Positions 34,295-43,706 are shown, counted from the stretch's first letter. The stretch: 64,000 nt of DNA from Actinomyces minihominis (GCF_900187855.1 NZ_FYEG01000005.1:1-64000); one strand, 5' to 3'. Notes: a model not told the origin generated them from the sequence alone. Numbers and translations are program-made.

Positions 34295-34945
34295 GTGAGT
34301 ACCAATGACAATGGCCTAGTAAAGAACCCAATCGTCTGGATCGACTGTGAAATGACGGGGCTTGACCCCTCGGTAGATGAGTTGGTTGAGATTGCGGTAA
34401 TCGTGACAGACTCGGATCTGAACCCCCTTGCTGAGGGAATCGACCTCGTCATCAAGCCATCAGCTGCGGCTCTGGCGCAGATGGGTGAGTTCGTGACACA
34501 GATGCACACCGATTCGGGCTTGATTCATGAGTTTGGCTCGGGTGTCTCCCTGGAAGACGCGACCCGGATCGTCCTCGATTACATAGCGGGACTGGTGCCC
34601 CAGTCCGGGGTTGCCCCTGTGGCTGGTAACTCGATCGGTCAGGATGTGCGCTTCCTGAGGGCCTATATGCCGGAGGTCGTCGACTACCTGCACTACCGAA
34701 TTATCGATGTCTCCACCATCAAGGAGTTGGCGAAGCGCTGGTACCCCCGGGTCTACGTCTGCGCTCCCGAAAAAACCGGGGGACACCGGGCTTTGGGCGA
34801 TATTCAAGATTCAATCGTCGAGCTGCAGTACTACCGCACGGCACTGTTCCCAGAGGACCTAATCGCTGAAAAGGGTGCTTATCACCGCATTGCTAACGAG
34901 GTGGCTGAGAGTGCGCAGGCCGCGTTCCAGGCGGTAGCTGAGTAG
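34295..34945 (+). CDS. orn: Oligoribonuclease
   Basis: A 216-residue DEDDh 3'-5' exonuclease that degrades RNA oligonucleotides of two to five bases, including pGpG from c-di-GMP. Motifs: W-I-D-C-E-M-T-G (Asp and Glu of motif I), V-A-G-N-S-I-G-Q-D (motif II) and H-R-A-L-G-D-I-Q-D-S (motif III with the catalytic His). Start at GTG 34295 (V-S-T-N-D-N-G); an ATG at 34274 is possible. It is divergent from ilvA with 67 bases between the starts. The C-terminal extension (about 20 residues, A-E-S-A-Q-A-A-F) is seen in other actinobacterial Orn. Confidence 0.93.
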   Translation: MSTNDNGLVKNPIVWIDCEMTGLDPSVDELVEIAVIVTDSDLNPLAEGIDLVIKPSAAALAQMGEFVTQMHTDSGLIHEFGSGVSLEDATRIVLDYIAGLVPQSGVAPVAGNSIGQDVRFLRAYMPEVVDYLHYRIIDVSTIKELAKRWYPRVYVCAPEKTGGHRALGDIQDSIVELQYYRTALFPEDLIAEKGAYHRIANEVAESAQAAFQAVAE

Positions 34946-35078
34946 CTGGTCCACAGAGCCAGGAGACCGGGCTTTCCCACAGCTCGGCTTAACTCGTCAA
35001 CTGCTCGCCAAGGCCTCCTGCGAGGCTGACACTCGCCAGATCGACCCCAGGTGGTCAAAGAGTGATTGGAGAGTGGTC

Positions 35079-35636
35079 ATGAGTATTAGTGATCTGATGG
35101 TTCTGCGAGGACGGGTTGGCACCAACCTGACGCTACACAGAAGCGAAGAGGAAGGCGGACGGAGCTTCGTCCGTTTCCGCATGGTTGTTCCACGGGCGCG
35201 CCGTAAGGATAGTGGTCAGTGGGAAGATGGTGAGCCACAGTGGTACACCGTGCGGGCATGGGGACCGCTTGCGGACAACATGGCTGTGTCTCTGCACAAG
35301 GGGAACCCACTGGTCGTTGTGGGAAGGCCTGCGGCTCACGCATGGATCAACGGCGAGGGGGAGATCCGTTCGGAGATCGCGATCAATGCTTTCACTGTCG
35401 GGCATGACATGGGCTTTGGGATCTCCATGTACCGCCGCCTCATGCCGCTGCGGACAGATCAGGAGGGGCCGGAGGTGCGGATCACCCCCGCCAGGCCTGC
35501 AATCTCTGAGATTGAGGCCGAACAGGCCGAGGTCGAGGACTTTGAGACCGTCGAGGTCGATGGTGACGTGACCGTAGCTGAAGAGGCGAGGGAGAACGAT
35601 GAGGGCGGCGAATCGCGCGAGTTAAGTGCCGCCTGA
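35079..35636 (+). CDS. SSB-like OB-fold protein
   Basis: A 185-residue protein with the N-terminal OB fold of single-stranded DNA-binding proteins (L-R-G-R-V-G-T-N-L, F-R-M-V-V-P, Q-W-Y-T-V-R-A-W-G, V-V-V-G-R-P). The C-terminal 70 residues are acidic, but the very end (G-E-S-R-E-L-S-A-A) lacks the D-D-I-P-F-type tip that bona fide SSB uses to recruit partners. The ATG at 35079 has GGAGAG before it; a GTG at 35073 would add two residues. A second, canonical SSB gene with the tip lies at 45.8 kb. The role here may be specialised (competence or recombination), which is inference. Confidence 0.8.
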   Translation: MSISDLMVLRGRVGTNLTLHRSEEEGGRSFVRFRMVVPRARRKDSGQWEDGEPQWYTVRAWGPLADNMAVSLHKGNPLVVVGRPAAHAWINGEGEIRSEIAINAFTVGHDMGFGISMYRRLMPLRTDQEGPEVRITPARPAISEIEAEQAEVEDFETVEVDGDVTVAEEARENDEGGESRELSAA

Positions 35637-35657
35637 TGTGAACTTGTGCTGTCTGCG

Positions 35658-35686
35658 TTCCCAGGGTGACAAGTCACGCCTAAAAT
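35658..35686 (+). promoter_or_regulatory. Candidate promoter of ettA with dyad in spacer
   Basis: TTCCCA at 35658-35663, a 17-base spacer and TAAAAT at 35681-35686. The spacer holds a GTGAC-AA-GTCAC dyad (35666-35677), a possible operator. The dyad spacing differs from the CRP/GlxR consensus. Confidence 0.4.
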
Positions 35687-35722
35687 AGGCAACGTTGTCT
35701 TCTTCCCCCTGAATGGAGAGTT

Positions 35723-37405
35723 GTGGCTGAGTACATCTACTCGATGGTTCGAGCACGTAAGGCGCATGGGGACAAGGTCATCCTCGACGATGTCACCATG
35801 GCGTTTCTGCCTGGCGCCAAGATCGGCATGGTTGGTCCTAACGGCGCAGGTAAGTCTTCGATCCTGAAGATCATGGCGGGAATCGATGAGCCGTCTAATG
35901 GTGAGGCCCGGCTAACCCCGGGTTTCACGGTCGGTATTCTCGAGCAGGAGCCCAAGCTCGATGAGGACAAGACGGTCCTTGAGAATGTTGAGCTGGGTGT
36001 TGCAGACATCATGTCGAAGCTGCACCGCTACAACGAAATCTCCGAGGAGATGGCGAACCCGGATGCTGACTTTGACGCCCTAATGACAGAAATGGGGGAC
36101 CTGCAGACCGCGATTGATGCGGCCGATGCCTGGGACCTAGATTCTCAGCTCGCGCAGGCAATGGATGCTCTGCGCTGCCCCCCGGGGGACGCAGACGTTA
36201 AGGTTCTCTCCGGAGGTGAGCGTCGCCGAGTTGCCCTGTGCCGACTGCTTCTTGAGGCCCCCGACCTGCTCCTTCTTGATGAGCCCACCAACCACCTCGA
36301 CGCTGAGTCCGTCCTCTGGTTGGAGCAGCACTTGCAGAAGTACCCCGGTGCTGTCATCGCAATTACTCACGACAGGTACTTCCTGGACCACGTGGCAGAG
36401 TGGATTGCCGAGGTTGACCGTGGTCACCTTTACCCCTACGAGGGTAACTACACCACCTACCTTGAAGAGAAGCAGCGCCGACTGCAAATCCAGGGTAAGA
36501 AGGACCAGAAGGTCGCCAAGCGCCTGAAGGATGAACTGGAGTGGGTTCGCACCAGCCCCAAGGGACGCCAGGCAAAGCAAAAGGCTCGTCTGGAACGCTA
36601 CGAAGAGATGGCGATTGAAGCCGAGCGCACCCGTAAGCTCGACTTCGAAGAGATCCAGATCCCACCGGGTCCACGCCTGGGTTCGACGGTCATTGAGGCC
36701 TCGGACCTGAAAAAGGGCTTCGGGGATCGGGTTCTCATCGACGGGCTTTCCTTCTCCCTGCCGCCAAACGGCATCGTCGGCGTTATCGGTCCGAATGGTG
36801 TTGGTAAGACCACCCTGTTCAAGACCATCGTTGGTTTGGAGCCGCTTGACGACGGAGACCTGAAGATCGGTGAGACCGTCAAGATCTCCTACGTCGACCA
36901 GAACCGTGCCGGCATTGACCCCGACAAACCACTCTGGGAGGTCGTCTCCGATGGACTTGATTTCATCAAGGTCGGAAACGTCGAGATGCCCTCTCGTGCC
37001 TACATCTCTGCCTTTGGTTTCAAGGGCGCGGATCAGCAGAAGCCAGCCGGAGTCCTCTCCGGTGGTGAACGCAACCGCCTCAACCTGGCACTGACCCTGA
37101 AGCAGGGCGGAAACCTCCTCCTGCTCGATGAGCCCACTAACGATCTCGATGTTGAAACCCTTGGTTCACTAGAGAGCGCGCTCGAGCAGTTCCCGGGTTG
37201 CGCAGTGGTTGTCACTCACGATCGCTGGTTCCTTGACCGGGTTGCTACCCACATCCTCGCTTGGGAGGGGACGGAAGAACAGCCGGACAAGTGGTACTGG
37301 TTCGAAGGTAACTTCGAGTCCTACGAGAAGAACAAGGTTGAACGACTGGGTGCAGAAGCTGCTCGACCCAAGTCGGTTACCTACCGGAAGCTCAAGCGCG
37401 ACTAA
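35723..37405 (+). CDS. ettA: Energy-dependent translational throttle protein EttA (ABC-F)
   Basis: A 560-residue ABC-F protein with two ATPase cassettes and no membrane part; it binds the ribosome E site and gates the first peptide bond according to the ATP/ADP ratio. Walker A motifs: G-P-N-G-A-G-K-S-S (about 38) and G-P-N-G-V-G-K-T-T (about 356); signatures L-S-G-G-E-R-R-R and L-S-G-G-E-R-N-R. The linker between cassettes has the charged arm typical of EttA (R-T-S-P-K-G-R-Q-A-K-Q-K-A-R). The start is GTG (A-E-Y-I-Y-S-M), preceded by GGAGAG. Confidence 0.95.
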   Translation: MAEYIYSMVRARKAHGDKVILDDVTMAFLPGAKIGMVGPNGAGKSSILKIMAGIDEPSNGEARLTPGFTVGILEQEPKLDEDKTVLENVELGVADIMSKLHRYNEISEEMANPDADFDALMTEMGDLQTAIDAADAWDLDSQLAQAMDALRCPPGDADVKVLSGGERRRVALCRLLLEAPDLLLLDEPTNHLDAESVLWLEQHLQKYPGAVIAITHDRYFLDHVAEWIAEVDRGHLYPYEGNYTTYLEEKQRRLQIQGKKDQKVAKRLKDELEWVRTSPKGRQAKQKARLERYEEMAIEAERTRKLDFEEIQIPPGPRLGSTVIEASDLKKGFGDRVLIDGLSFSLPPNGIVGVIGPNGVGKTTLFKTIVGLEPLDDGDLKIGETVKISYVDQNRAGIDPDKPLWEVVSDGLDFIKVGNVEMPSRAYISAFGFKGADQQKPAGVLSGGERNRLNLALTLKQGGNLLLLDEPTNDLDVETLGSLESALEQFPGCAVVVTHDRWFLDRVATHILAWEGTEEQPDKWYWFEGNFESYEKNKVERLGAEAARPKSVTYRKLKRD

Positions 37406-37431
37406 ACGCGTAGCTTAGTAGCGGTTCAGAC

Positions 37432-37470
37432 AGGGGCCGGGAGTGTCAGTAGGTGACAGTCCCGGCCCCT
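37432..37470. terminator. Bidirectional terminator between ettA and tesB
   Basis: An 11-bp perfect stem (AGGGGCCGGGA at 37432-37442 with TCCCGGCCCCT at 37460-37470). The loop holds a further TGTCA/TGACA pairing. It serves two convergent genes. Confidence 0.8.
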
Positions 37471-37489
37471 CAGTCATGTTCAACGGCAG

Positions 37490-38416
37490 CTAGGAAGAAA
37501 ATCCCCAACGGGACCCTGCGATGGCTTCCGGATCGGCCACTCGCATCATTCCCTCTTGGGAAGCTGTGGCAACAACCTTCCCCTCGGAGGAGTAGACGGT
37601 GATGTGCGTCTTTCCGCGGCCCCCTCCGACCGCATCAGCGTGGCCCGAGAAAAGCAGCCAGTCATTAATATCAACATCTGCGTGGAACCACATTGCGTGG
37701 TCCAGGGAGGCAAGCGAAAGACCCGGGGTCATCCATGAGAGTCCCGTGGTTCGCAGGGCTGGTTCGAGCATGACCTGATCGATGACATATGCCAGTAGGG
37801 CACGGTGGGCAATCTGCGGGGTTCCGTCAGGAACCTGGGAGCGAATCTTCATCCACAGTTGCTGGTCGGCGCTGCGGGAGGGATCCGGACCCGTGTAGAG
37901 GGACTGCTGGACATGTCGAACATCGAAAGCCGCAGTCTTGCCCAGAAACTTTGCCACGGGGTGCTCCATGGTTCGGAACAGTTCAAGGGCACTGTTGAGC
38001 TTTTCGGGCCCGGGCACATCGGGGACTTCTGCCGTGAACTTCAGACCTGGCTCAGACACTTGGAACGAGGCGATCATTGAGAAGATCTCTCGCTCATCCT
38101 GGGTTGCCACCACACGCCGATTTGAGAAGGACCGTCCGTCCCGAAGCCGCGCCACTGAAAGTTCAAATGGGGCTGAAGGGTCACCTCCGCGCAGAAAGTA
38201 GCAGTGCAGGGAGTGGGGCAGCCGGGCGGGGTCTTCAATGGTCGCGGCGGCAGCGAGCAGGGACTGGGCAATCACCTGTCCGCCATAAACCCGCCGAACC
38301 TGGGGGAGGGAATGGGCCTCAAAAACGTCCTCCCGCAGGGGAACCAGGTTGAGGATGCGCAGCACAGAAGCCACGGGTTCGGAACTGATAAGTGGAACGT
38401 CGATCGGCAATGTCAT
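37490..38416 (-). CDS. tesB: Acyl-CoA thioesterase II
   Basis: A 308-residue double hot-dog thioesterase that hydrolyses acyl-CoA to free acid and CoA. Family features: V-Y-G-G-Q-V-I-A-Q-S (about 44-53), H-S-L-H-C-Y-F-L-R-G-G (about 69-79), and in the second domain S-L-D-H-A-M-W-F-H (about 245-253), with W-L-L-F after it. Length is normal for TesB. Divergent from malQ with 128 bases between starts. Confidence 0.92.
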   Translation of the reverse strand: MTLPIDVPLISSEPVASVLRILNLVPLREDVFEAHSLPQVRRVYGGQVIAQSLLAAAATIEDPARLPHSLHCYFLRGGDPSAPFELSVARLRDGRSFSNRRVVATQDEREIFSMIASFQVSEPGLKFTAEVPDVPGPEKLNSALELFRTMEHPVAKFLGKTAAFDVRHVQQSLYTGPDPSRSADQQLWMKIRSQVPDGTPQIAHRALLAYVIDQVMLEPALRTTGLSWMTPGLSLASLDHAMWFHADVDINDWLLFSGHADAVGGGRGKTHITVYSSEGKVVATASQEGMMRVADPEAIAGSRWGFSS

Positions 38417-38544
38417 AGTGCTATTGTCCCCTCCCGTGGTGACATTCCAAACCGTGGTGCACGTGACCTCTAGAATAGAGATACAGCATCACCTGACCCG
38501 GTATCCTCGTAGGTAGTAAAAACTTTTCGGACTAGAAGGTTTCG

Positions 38545-40680
38545 ATGTACGTCAATGGAGACTTAGACCATGAGCTGGTCAAACGGCTCGCTGATCTGAA
38601 TGGTGTAGCAACGTTCTTCTGGACCTGGGCCGGAGAGCAGCAACAGGTGGAAACCCTGAGCCTTCTCCGCGTCCTGAAGGCCCTTGGGGTCGCGGTTTCA
38701 CCAGAGTCCACTAACGAGGACGTTCGGGCAGCGATCCTCGCAACTGAGGATGCGCCGTGGCTGGACACACTCCCTGCCTGCACGGTGGTGCGCCAAGGTA
38801 ACTGGGGGGAAATCCCCATTCACGTTCGCCACGGAGATCCGGTGCACGTCTGGTATCGCCTTGAGGACGGGACTACGGGGGACCTTCGTCAACTCGATCG
38901 GCTGGTAGCACCTCGTGAGGTCAACGGGGAATGGCGAGGTCGAGCAACGTTTGAAGTGCCCGGGACCTTCCCACTCGGCTACCACACCGTGTTTGCTGAG
39001 GTTCATGGTCGGGAGGCCGTTTCTGCCCCCCTGATCGTGGTTCCCAAGCGGATTGATCCTAGCGTTTTACGCGGAAACCGCCGCTTCTGGGGTGTCAATG
39101 CCCAGGCCTACTCGGTTCAGTCCCGTTCCTCCTGGGGAGTCGGAGATGCGGCCGACCTAGCAGACCTGCTGGCCATCACGGCCAAAGAGGGAGCCGAGTT
39201 CCTGCTGGTGAACCCAATGCACGCGGCCGAGCCAGTGGCGCCGATTGAAAACTCGCCCTACCTTCCCGTGACACGCCAGTGGCTCAATGTCTCTTACATT
39301 CGCCCCGAACTGGTCCCCGAGTACGCGATCCTTCCGGATGGCGAGCGTGACGAAATCGAAGAACTTCGCGGTATCTCGATGGTCGAGGACGACGACATAC
39401 TGCTTGACCGTGATCGCACCTGGGCTGCAAAAGAGAAGGCACTCCGGATGATTTACCGAGCCCCGCGCTCGGTCCACCGCGAGGCTCAGTTCCAGAACTT
39501 TTGCCTCGAAGGCAAAGAGGGGCTGGAGAAGTATGCGCTGTGGTGCGCTCTGGTCGAAAGTACCGGCAGCATTGACCTTCCGGACGAGTACGCCAGCCCC
39601 GACAAACCTGCCGTAACCGAGTTTGCCGCACAGCACAGGGCTGAGATTTCCTTCTTCAAGTGGCTTCAGTGGGTGGCTCTCGAGCAGCTTTCGTCCAGCA
39701 ACCGTATTGCCAAGGACCTCGGAATGCCGATTGGTGTCATGGCTGACCTGGCGGTGGGAATCCACCCGGCTGGGTCAGATGTCTGGGCGGATCGGGGGGA
39801 CTTTGCCCCGGGAATGTACGTGGGGGCACCCCCGGACATGTACAGCCAGCAGGGACAGAGCTGGAGTCAGCCTCCGTACAACCCCCGACGCATGGCTGAG
39901 CTGGGATATGAACCCCTGCGAAAGGTCATCGCAACCACCCTCAAGCTGGCCGGTGCCCTGCGCATCGACCATATTCTTGGTCTGTTCCGACTCTGGTGGT
40001 TGCCTGAGGGTGGCTCGCCCGCCGACGGCACGTACGTCTACTACGACCATGAAGCAATGATTGGTGTCCTTCTTCTTGAGGCACATCGCGCCGACGCGGT
40101 GATCATAGGTGAGGACCTGGGAACTGTTGAACCTTGGGTTCGTGAGTACCTCGGAACCCGCGGTATCTTCGGGACCTCAGTGCTTTGGTTTGAAAAGGAG
40201 GGTTCCGGATGGCCCCTGCACGCCGAGCACTACCGCCGCGACATTCTCGGGACCGTCAACACCCACGACCTCCCACCAACCCAGGGTTACATCGAAGGCA
40301 TCCAAACCACGCTTCGAAACGAACTGGGGCTGCTGGTTGAGGACGTCGCCAAGGTGCGCGAGCAGGACACACAAGAGCAGGAGCAAATGGCTGTCCGCCT
40401 TCGTGAGTACGGTTTCATCGAAGAGGACGCCGATGACGCAGCGTTCATGGATGGGCTGCACCGCTACATTTGCCGTACTCCTGCACGACTGGTGGCAGCT
40501 GCTCTTGTCGATGCTGTGGGAGAGAAGCGACCGCAGAACCTACCGGGGACGAACGATGAGTACCCCAACTGGTGCGTTCCGCTGGCCGATGGAGACGGCA
40601 ACAGAGTTTGGCTTGATGACCTTGCTCAGAAGAAGGGCAACCGACTCTTCAAGGTAATGCGGGATTCGCTCGGTCAATAG
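38545..40680 (+). CDS. malQ: 4-alpha-glucanotransferase (amylomaltase)
   Basis: A 711-residue GH77 enzyme that transfers maltooligosaccharide units between glucans, part of maltose/glycogen turnover. Active-site stretches: A-L-R-I-D-H-I-L-G-L with the nucleophile Asp (about 473), I-I-G-E-D-L-G-T-V with the acid/base Glu (about 522), N-T-H-D-L-P-P-T (about 571). The N-terminal extension of about 160 residues (first part non-catalytic) is usual in the actinobacterial long form. The start follows AGAAGG. A strong terminator lies just past the stop. Confidence 0.94.
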   Translation: MYVNGDLDHELVKRLADLNGVATFFWTWAGEQQQVETLSLLRVLKALGVAVSPESTNEDVRAAILATEDAPWLDTLPACTVVRQGNWGEIPIHVRHGDPVHVWYRLEDGTTGDLRQLDRLVAPREVNGEWRGRATFEVPGTFPLGYHTVFAEVHGREAVSAPLIVVPKRIDPSVLRGNRRFWGVNAQAYSVQSRSSWGVGDAADLADLLAITAKEGAEFLLVNPMHAAEPVAPIENSPYLPVTRQWLNVSYIRPELVPEYAILPDGERDEIEELRGISMVEDDDILLDRDRTWAAKEKALRMIYRAPRSVHREAQFQNFCLEGKEGLEKYALWCALVESTGSIDLPDEYASPDKPAVTEFAAQHRAEISFFKWLQWVALEQLSSSNRIAKDLGMPIGVMADLAVGIHPAGSDVWADRGDFAPGMYVGAPPDMYSQQGQSWSQPPYNPRRMAELGYEPLRKVIATTLKLAGALRIDHILGLFRLWWLPEGGSPADGTYVYYDHEAMIGVLLLEAHRADAVIIGEDLGTVEPWVREYLGTRGIFGTSVLWFEKEGSGWPLHAEHYRRDILGTVNTHDLPPTQGYIEGIQTTLRNELGLLVEDVAKVREQDTQEQEQMAVRLREYGFIEEDADDAAFMDGLHRYICRTPARLVAAALVDAVGEKRPQNLPGTNDEYPNWCVPLADGDGNRVWLDDLAQKKGNRLFKVMRDSLGQ

Positions 40681-40693
40681 GCACTGCGGATAA

Positions 40694-40733
40694 GAAGCAC
40701 CCCTGTGACTCTACGGAATCACAGGGGTGCTTC
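40694..40733. terminator. Bidirectional terminator of malQ and the EIIB gene
   Basis: A 15-bp perfect stem (GAAGCACCCCTGTGA at 40694-40708 with TCACAGGGGTGCTTC at 40719-40733) with a 10-nt loop, between two convergent genes. Confidence 0.88.
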
Positions 40734-40745
40734 GCTGTCTTGTTG

Positions 40746-40976
40746 CTAGGCCCGATCGTTAATCTCATCAGCAAGGTTGTCGGCAATTGGTCCGACAACA
40801 ACCTGGACGGTGTCCCCAACCTGCACTACGCCAAAGGCTCCGGCATTCTTGAGGGCCGCCTCATCAACCAGTGCCGAGTCAACGACCTCGACCCGAAGTC
40901 GCGTGATGCAGGGCTCAATCGTCTCAATGTTTTCGATTCCACCAAGTCCAGTAACAATGTCCTGTGCCTGAGACAT
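40746..40976 (-). CDS. Stand-alone PTS EIIB domain, glucose/sucrose type
   Basis: A 76-residue protein covering one EIIB-Glc domain and nothing else. The phosphorylated cysteine is in I-E-P-C-I-T-R-L-R-V (about residue 23), and V-V-V-G-P-I-A-D-N-L lies near the end. It would pass phosphate from EIIA to a sugar bound to an EIIC. Neither EIIC nor EIIA is adjacent. Separate EIIB proteins are known in actinobacteria (for instance the N-acetylglucosamine system of Streptomyces), so this need not be a fragment. The ATG at 40976 has AGAGGATGAG directly upstream; a GTG at 40991 would add five residues. Confidence 0.88.
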   Translation of the reverse strand: MSQAQDIVTGLGGIENIETIEPCITRLRVEVVDSALVDEAALKNAGAFGVVQVGDTVQVVVGPIADNLADEINDRA

Positions 40977-41075
40977 CTCATCCTCTTTCACTGAAGTTGC
41001 AGCGCCAAACTAACCCGAGTTACGGCGGCCTGGTCGCCGTGATTTTCAAAGTACCACGGGGTCGAGCGGGTGGCT

Positions 41076-41117
41076 TTAAAAGGTGAGCAGGTCCTCGCAA
41101 AATCGAGGACCTGCTCA
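41076..41117 (-). terminator. Intrinsic terminator of pepN
   Basis: A 14-bp perfect stem (TGAGCAGGTCCTCG at 41084-41097 with CGAGGACCTGCTCA at 41104-41117) and a 6-nt loop, followed on the minus strand by CACCTTTTAAAG. It lies 25 bases after the pepN stop. Confidence 0.88.
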
Positions 41118-41141
41118 GCCTAGAAACAGAACAGCTAGTTC

Positions 41142-43706
41142 CTAAGCATCGGCCTTCTGGGCCTTGAGCATGCGCTGTGCATCATCGCGGCCCTCTGCAA
41201 TCAGGCGGCGCAGGGAGTCGGGTCGCTCCTGGTGGTAGTCCAGCCATTCTTGGGCTCGCGTCACCACGTCCACCTCGGGGAGGTATCCGACAACGGGAAG
41301 GGGTTCCAGGTGCTGAACGATTCCTGATGCGATGTGGAAGGTGTGGGCCTCCCAGGCAAGCGCAATCTGGTCGTAGAACTTCTCTACGTAGGAAACGTAG
41401 GCTTCGGGCTTCGTGTTCACGTGAGCCCAGAAGCCAGCAACCATCGCCCAGCGAGTGTCGTTGGGAATAGAGACGTCATGCATGACGGCTTCATAGGTCT
41501 CTGCCCGCACCGCGTCTGAGTCAATGGTTGCAAGCGCACGCACAGCGTTCTGCTCTCCGGTCAGAGTGTTGTCCTCAGCCCGCAGAGTTGCAACTGCTTC
41601 CTTTCCGGCCAAGCCCCCGCGGACCAGAGCGAACAGGATGGCCCAGCGAAGGTCCTCACTCATGACCAGGCCCTCTTGGGTTTCCTCACCCCGGTAGAGG
41701 CGGTCCAGGTACTCAAACTGAGCGCGAGTGACTGCCCGTCGGCATGCCGCCATCACAAACATCTCCTGTTTGTCTGTGCCTGCTTCAGCGATCTTGGACA
41801 GCTCAATGAGCCCGTCTGCGACGGCAGCCATCTGGGCCGCCCGGTGTGCCGGGGCGACGTAGGAGGTAACAGCGGTATCGATTTGGCGAAGCAGAGCTGT
41901 CAGAGAGGCTACTGAAGTCTCAATCCTGGCTGCTCCGAGAGCCAGGTTCAGGAACCGTGAGGCAGGGAACTCTCCGTCACGGGTCATGTCCCAGGCAGCG
42001 GCAAGGATGACGCGACGTGTCAGCGGGTCAGAGAACTTGGTGATGTTTGCGATTGCAAATGCCAGCGAGTCCTCATCCATGCGGATCTTCGCATAGGCGA
42101 GGTCACCGTCGTTGACGAGGATAAATGCAGGACGTTTGATACCGCTTGCCGATTTGACGACCGTGCGGGCGCCATCGATATCCAGTTCTTCAGTGAAGAC
42201 CTTCTCAACCGCTGAGCCGTCCTCATTCAGGTCGTAACCGGAAACGATGAGCCTGTGGGGGCGGAGCGTTGCCATGGGGGAGACGACCTCCTGGACCACG
42301 GTTAGTTCGCTGATAGAACCATCGGGGTCCACGATAATCTCGGGACGCAAGCTGGTAACCCCGGCCTCCTCAACCCAGACCTTGACCCAGTTGTCCATGT
42401 CGCGACCAGAAGCGGCCTCAAGTTCTTCAATGAGGTCGGAGAGGGTGGCGTTCTGGAAGGCATGCTTCGTCAGGTACTGGTGCAGTCCGTTGAAAAAGTT
42501 CTCGCGGCCAACATAGGCAACCATCTGTCGCAGCACCGCAGCGCCCTTGGCGTAGGTGATTCCATCAAAGTTAACCTCGACATCGGCCAGGTCGCGGATC
42601 TCAGCCTTAACCGGGTGGGTCGACGGCTTCTGGTCCTGGGCCAGGCCCCACTCCTTGCGAGTTAGGAAGCCAACCCAGGCATCCGACCAGCGGGTTGCCT
42701 CAGCCGTGGCGAGGTGGGCCATGTACTCGGCAAAGGATTCATTCAGCCACAGGTCATCCCACCACTGCATGGTGACAAGATCGCCGAACCACATGTGGGC
42801 GAGCTCGTGAAGGATCGTGTTGGTTCGTGACTCGAGCTGCCAGTCAGTTGGCTTCGAACGGAAAATGTACTGGTCCCGGAAGGTTACGCAACCGGCGTTC
42901 TCCATGGCTCCCGCGTTGTACTCGGGGACGAAGATCTGGTCGTACTTGGTGAAGGGGTAGGGAATACCGTAGGCGTTCTCGAAGAATCCAAAGCCCTGCT
43001 CGGTGATCTCCATGATGAGGTCTGAGTCGAGGTGCTTCACCAGGGAGGCGCGGCAGTAGACTCCAAGGTCGATCTCGCGACCATCCGTCGAGCGAATGAC
43101 GCTGGTAGCGCCCTCGTACGGCCCGGCCACAATTGCCGTGATGTATGTGGAGATCCTCTGTGTCGGCGCGAAATCAAAGCGCTTCTTTCCACCCTCGAGA
43201 ACGGTGGGTTCCGGTGTTGCTGTCACCGAGAAGACGGTGAAATCCTCCGGGGTGGTCACCGAGAACGTGAAGGAAGATTTCAGATCAGGCTGCTCGAAGG
43301 TGGGGTAGACGCGCCTCGCATCGGGTACCTCGAACTGCGTGTAAAGGTAGACCTTGCCGTCCGCCGGATCGACGGAACGGTGCAGACCCTCACCTGTGTG
43401 CATATAGATGAAGTCCGCATCGACCTCGACAACGTTCTTCTCCTTGAGGTTGCGAAGGGGAAGGCGATAGTCGCTGTAGTCGGCAGGATCAATCGAGTGT
43501 CCGTTGAGGGACGCCGAGTGGATCTTGTCGACTACGAGGTCGAGGAAGGTCTCCGAACCGGGGACGGCTTCGAAGACAATCTTTGAGGTTGACCGGAAGG
43601 TTTTATCACCGGTGGTCAGGTCAAGGGCGACATCGTAGCTCTCAACGCGCTTCACAGCCGCCGCGCGTTCCTGCGCTTCTGTTCGGGTCAGGTTTAGTCC
43701 AGGCAT
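41142..43706 (-). CDS. pepN: Aminopeptidase N (M1 family)
   Basis: An 854-residue zinc aminopeptidase that removes N-terminal residues from peptides in the cytoplasm. Signature stretches: G-A-M-E-N (about 260) and the zinc site H-E-L-A-H-M-W-F-G-D with the third ligand in N-E-S-F-A-E-Y 18 residues later. The C-terminal half is the alpha-helical ERAP1-like domain. Length is normal for the actinobacterial (lysyl-type) enzyme. The start follows AGAAAGG. It lies 50 bases downstream of the M13 peptidase gene in the same direction, so the two peptidases likely share a transcript. Confidence 0.95.
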   Translation of the reverse strand: MPGLNLTRTEAQERAAAVKRVESYDVALDLTTGDKTFRSTSKIVFEAVPGSETFLDLVVDKIHSASLNGHSIDPADYSDYRLPLRNLKEKNVVEVDADFIYMHTGEGLHRSVDPADGKVYLYTQFEVPDARRVYPTFEQPDLKSSFTFSVTTPEDFTVFSVTATPEPTVLEGGKKRFDFAPTQRISTYITAIVAGPYEGATSVIRSTDGREIDLGVYCRASLVKHLDSDLIMEITEQGFGFFENAYGIPYPFTKYDQIFVPEYNAGAMENAGCVTFRDQYIFRSKPTDWQLESRTNTILHELAHMWFGDLVTMQWWDDLWLNESFAEYMAHLATAEATRWSDAWVGFLTRKEWGLAQDQKPSTHPVKAEIRDLADVEVNFDGITYAKGAAVLRQMVAYVGRENFFNGLHQYLTKHAFQNATLSDLIEELEAASGRDMDNWVKVWVEEAGVTSLRPEIIVDPDGSISELTVVQEVVSPMATLRPHRLIVSGYDLNEDGSAVEKVFTEELDIDGARTVVKSASGIKRPAFILVNDGDLAYAKIRMDEDSLAFAIANITKFSDPLTRRVILAAAWDMTRDGEFPASRFLNLALGAARIETSVASLTALLRQIDTAVTSYVAPAHRAAQMAAVADGLIELSKIAEAGTDKQEMFVMAACRRAVTRAQFEYLDRLYRGEETQEGLVMSEDLRWAILFALVRGGLAGKEAVATLRAEDNTLTGEQNAVRALATIDSDAVRAETYEAVMHDVSIPNDTRWAMVAGFWAHVNTKPEAYVSYVEKFYDQIALAWEAHTFHIASGIVQHLEPLPVVGYLPEVDVVTRAQEWLDYHQERPDSLRRLIAEGRDDAQRMLKAQKADA

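Noticed and set aside
35666-35677. GTGACAAGTCAC as a GlxR/CRP operator
   Set aside because: The half-sites are separated by 4 bases instead of 6, so it does not fit that consensus; kept only as an unspecified dyad.
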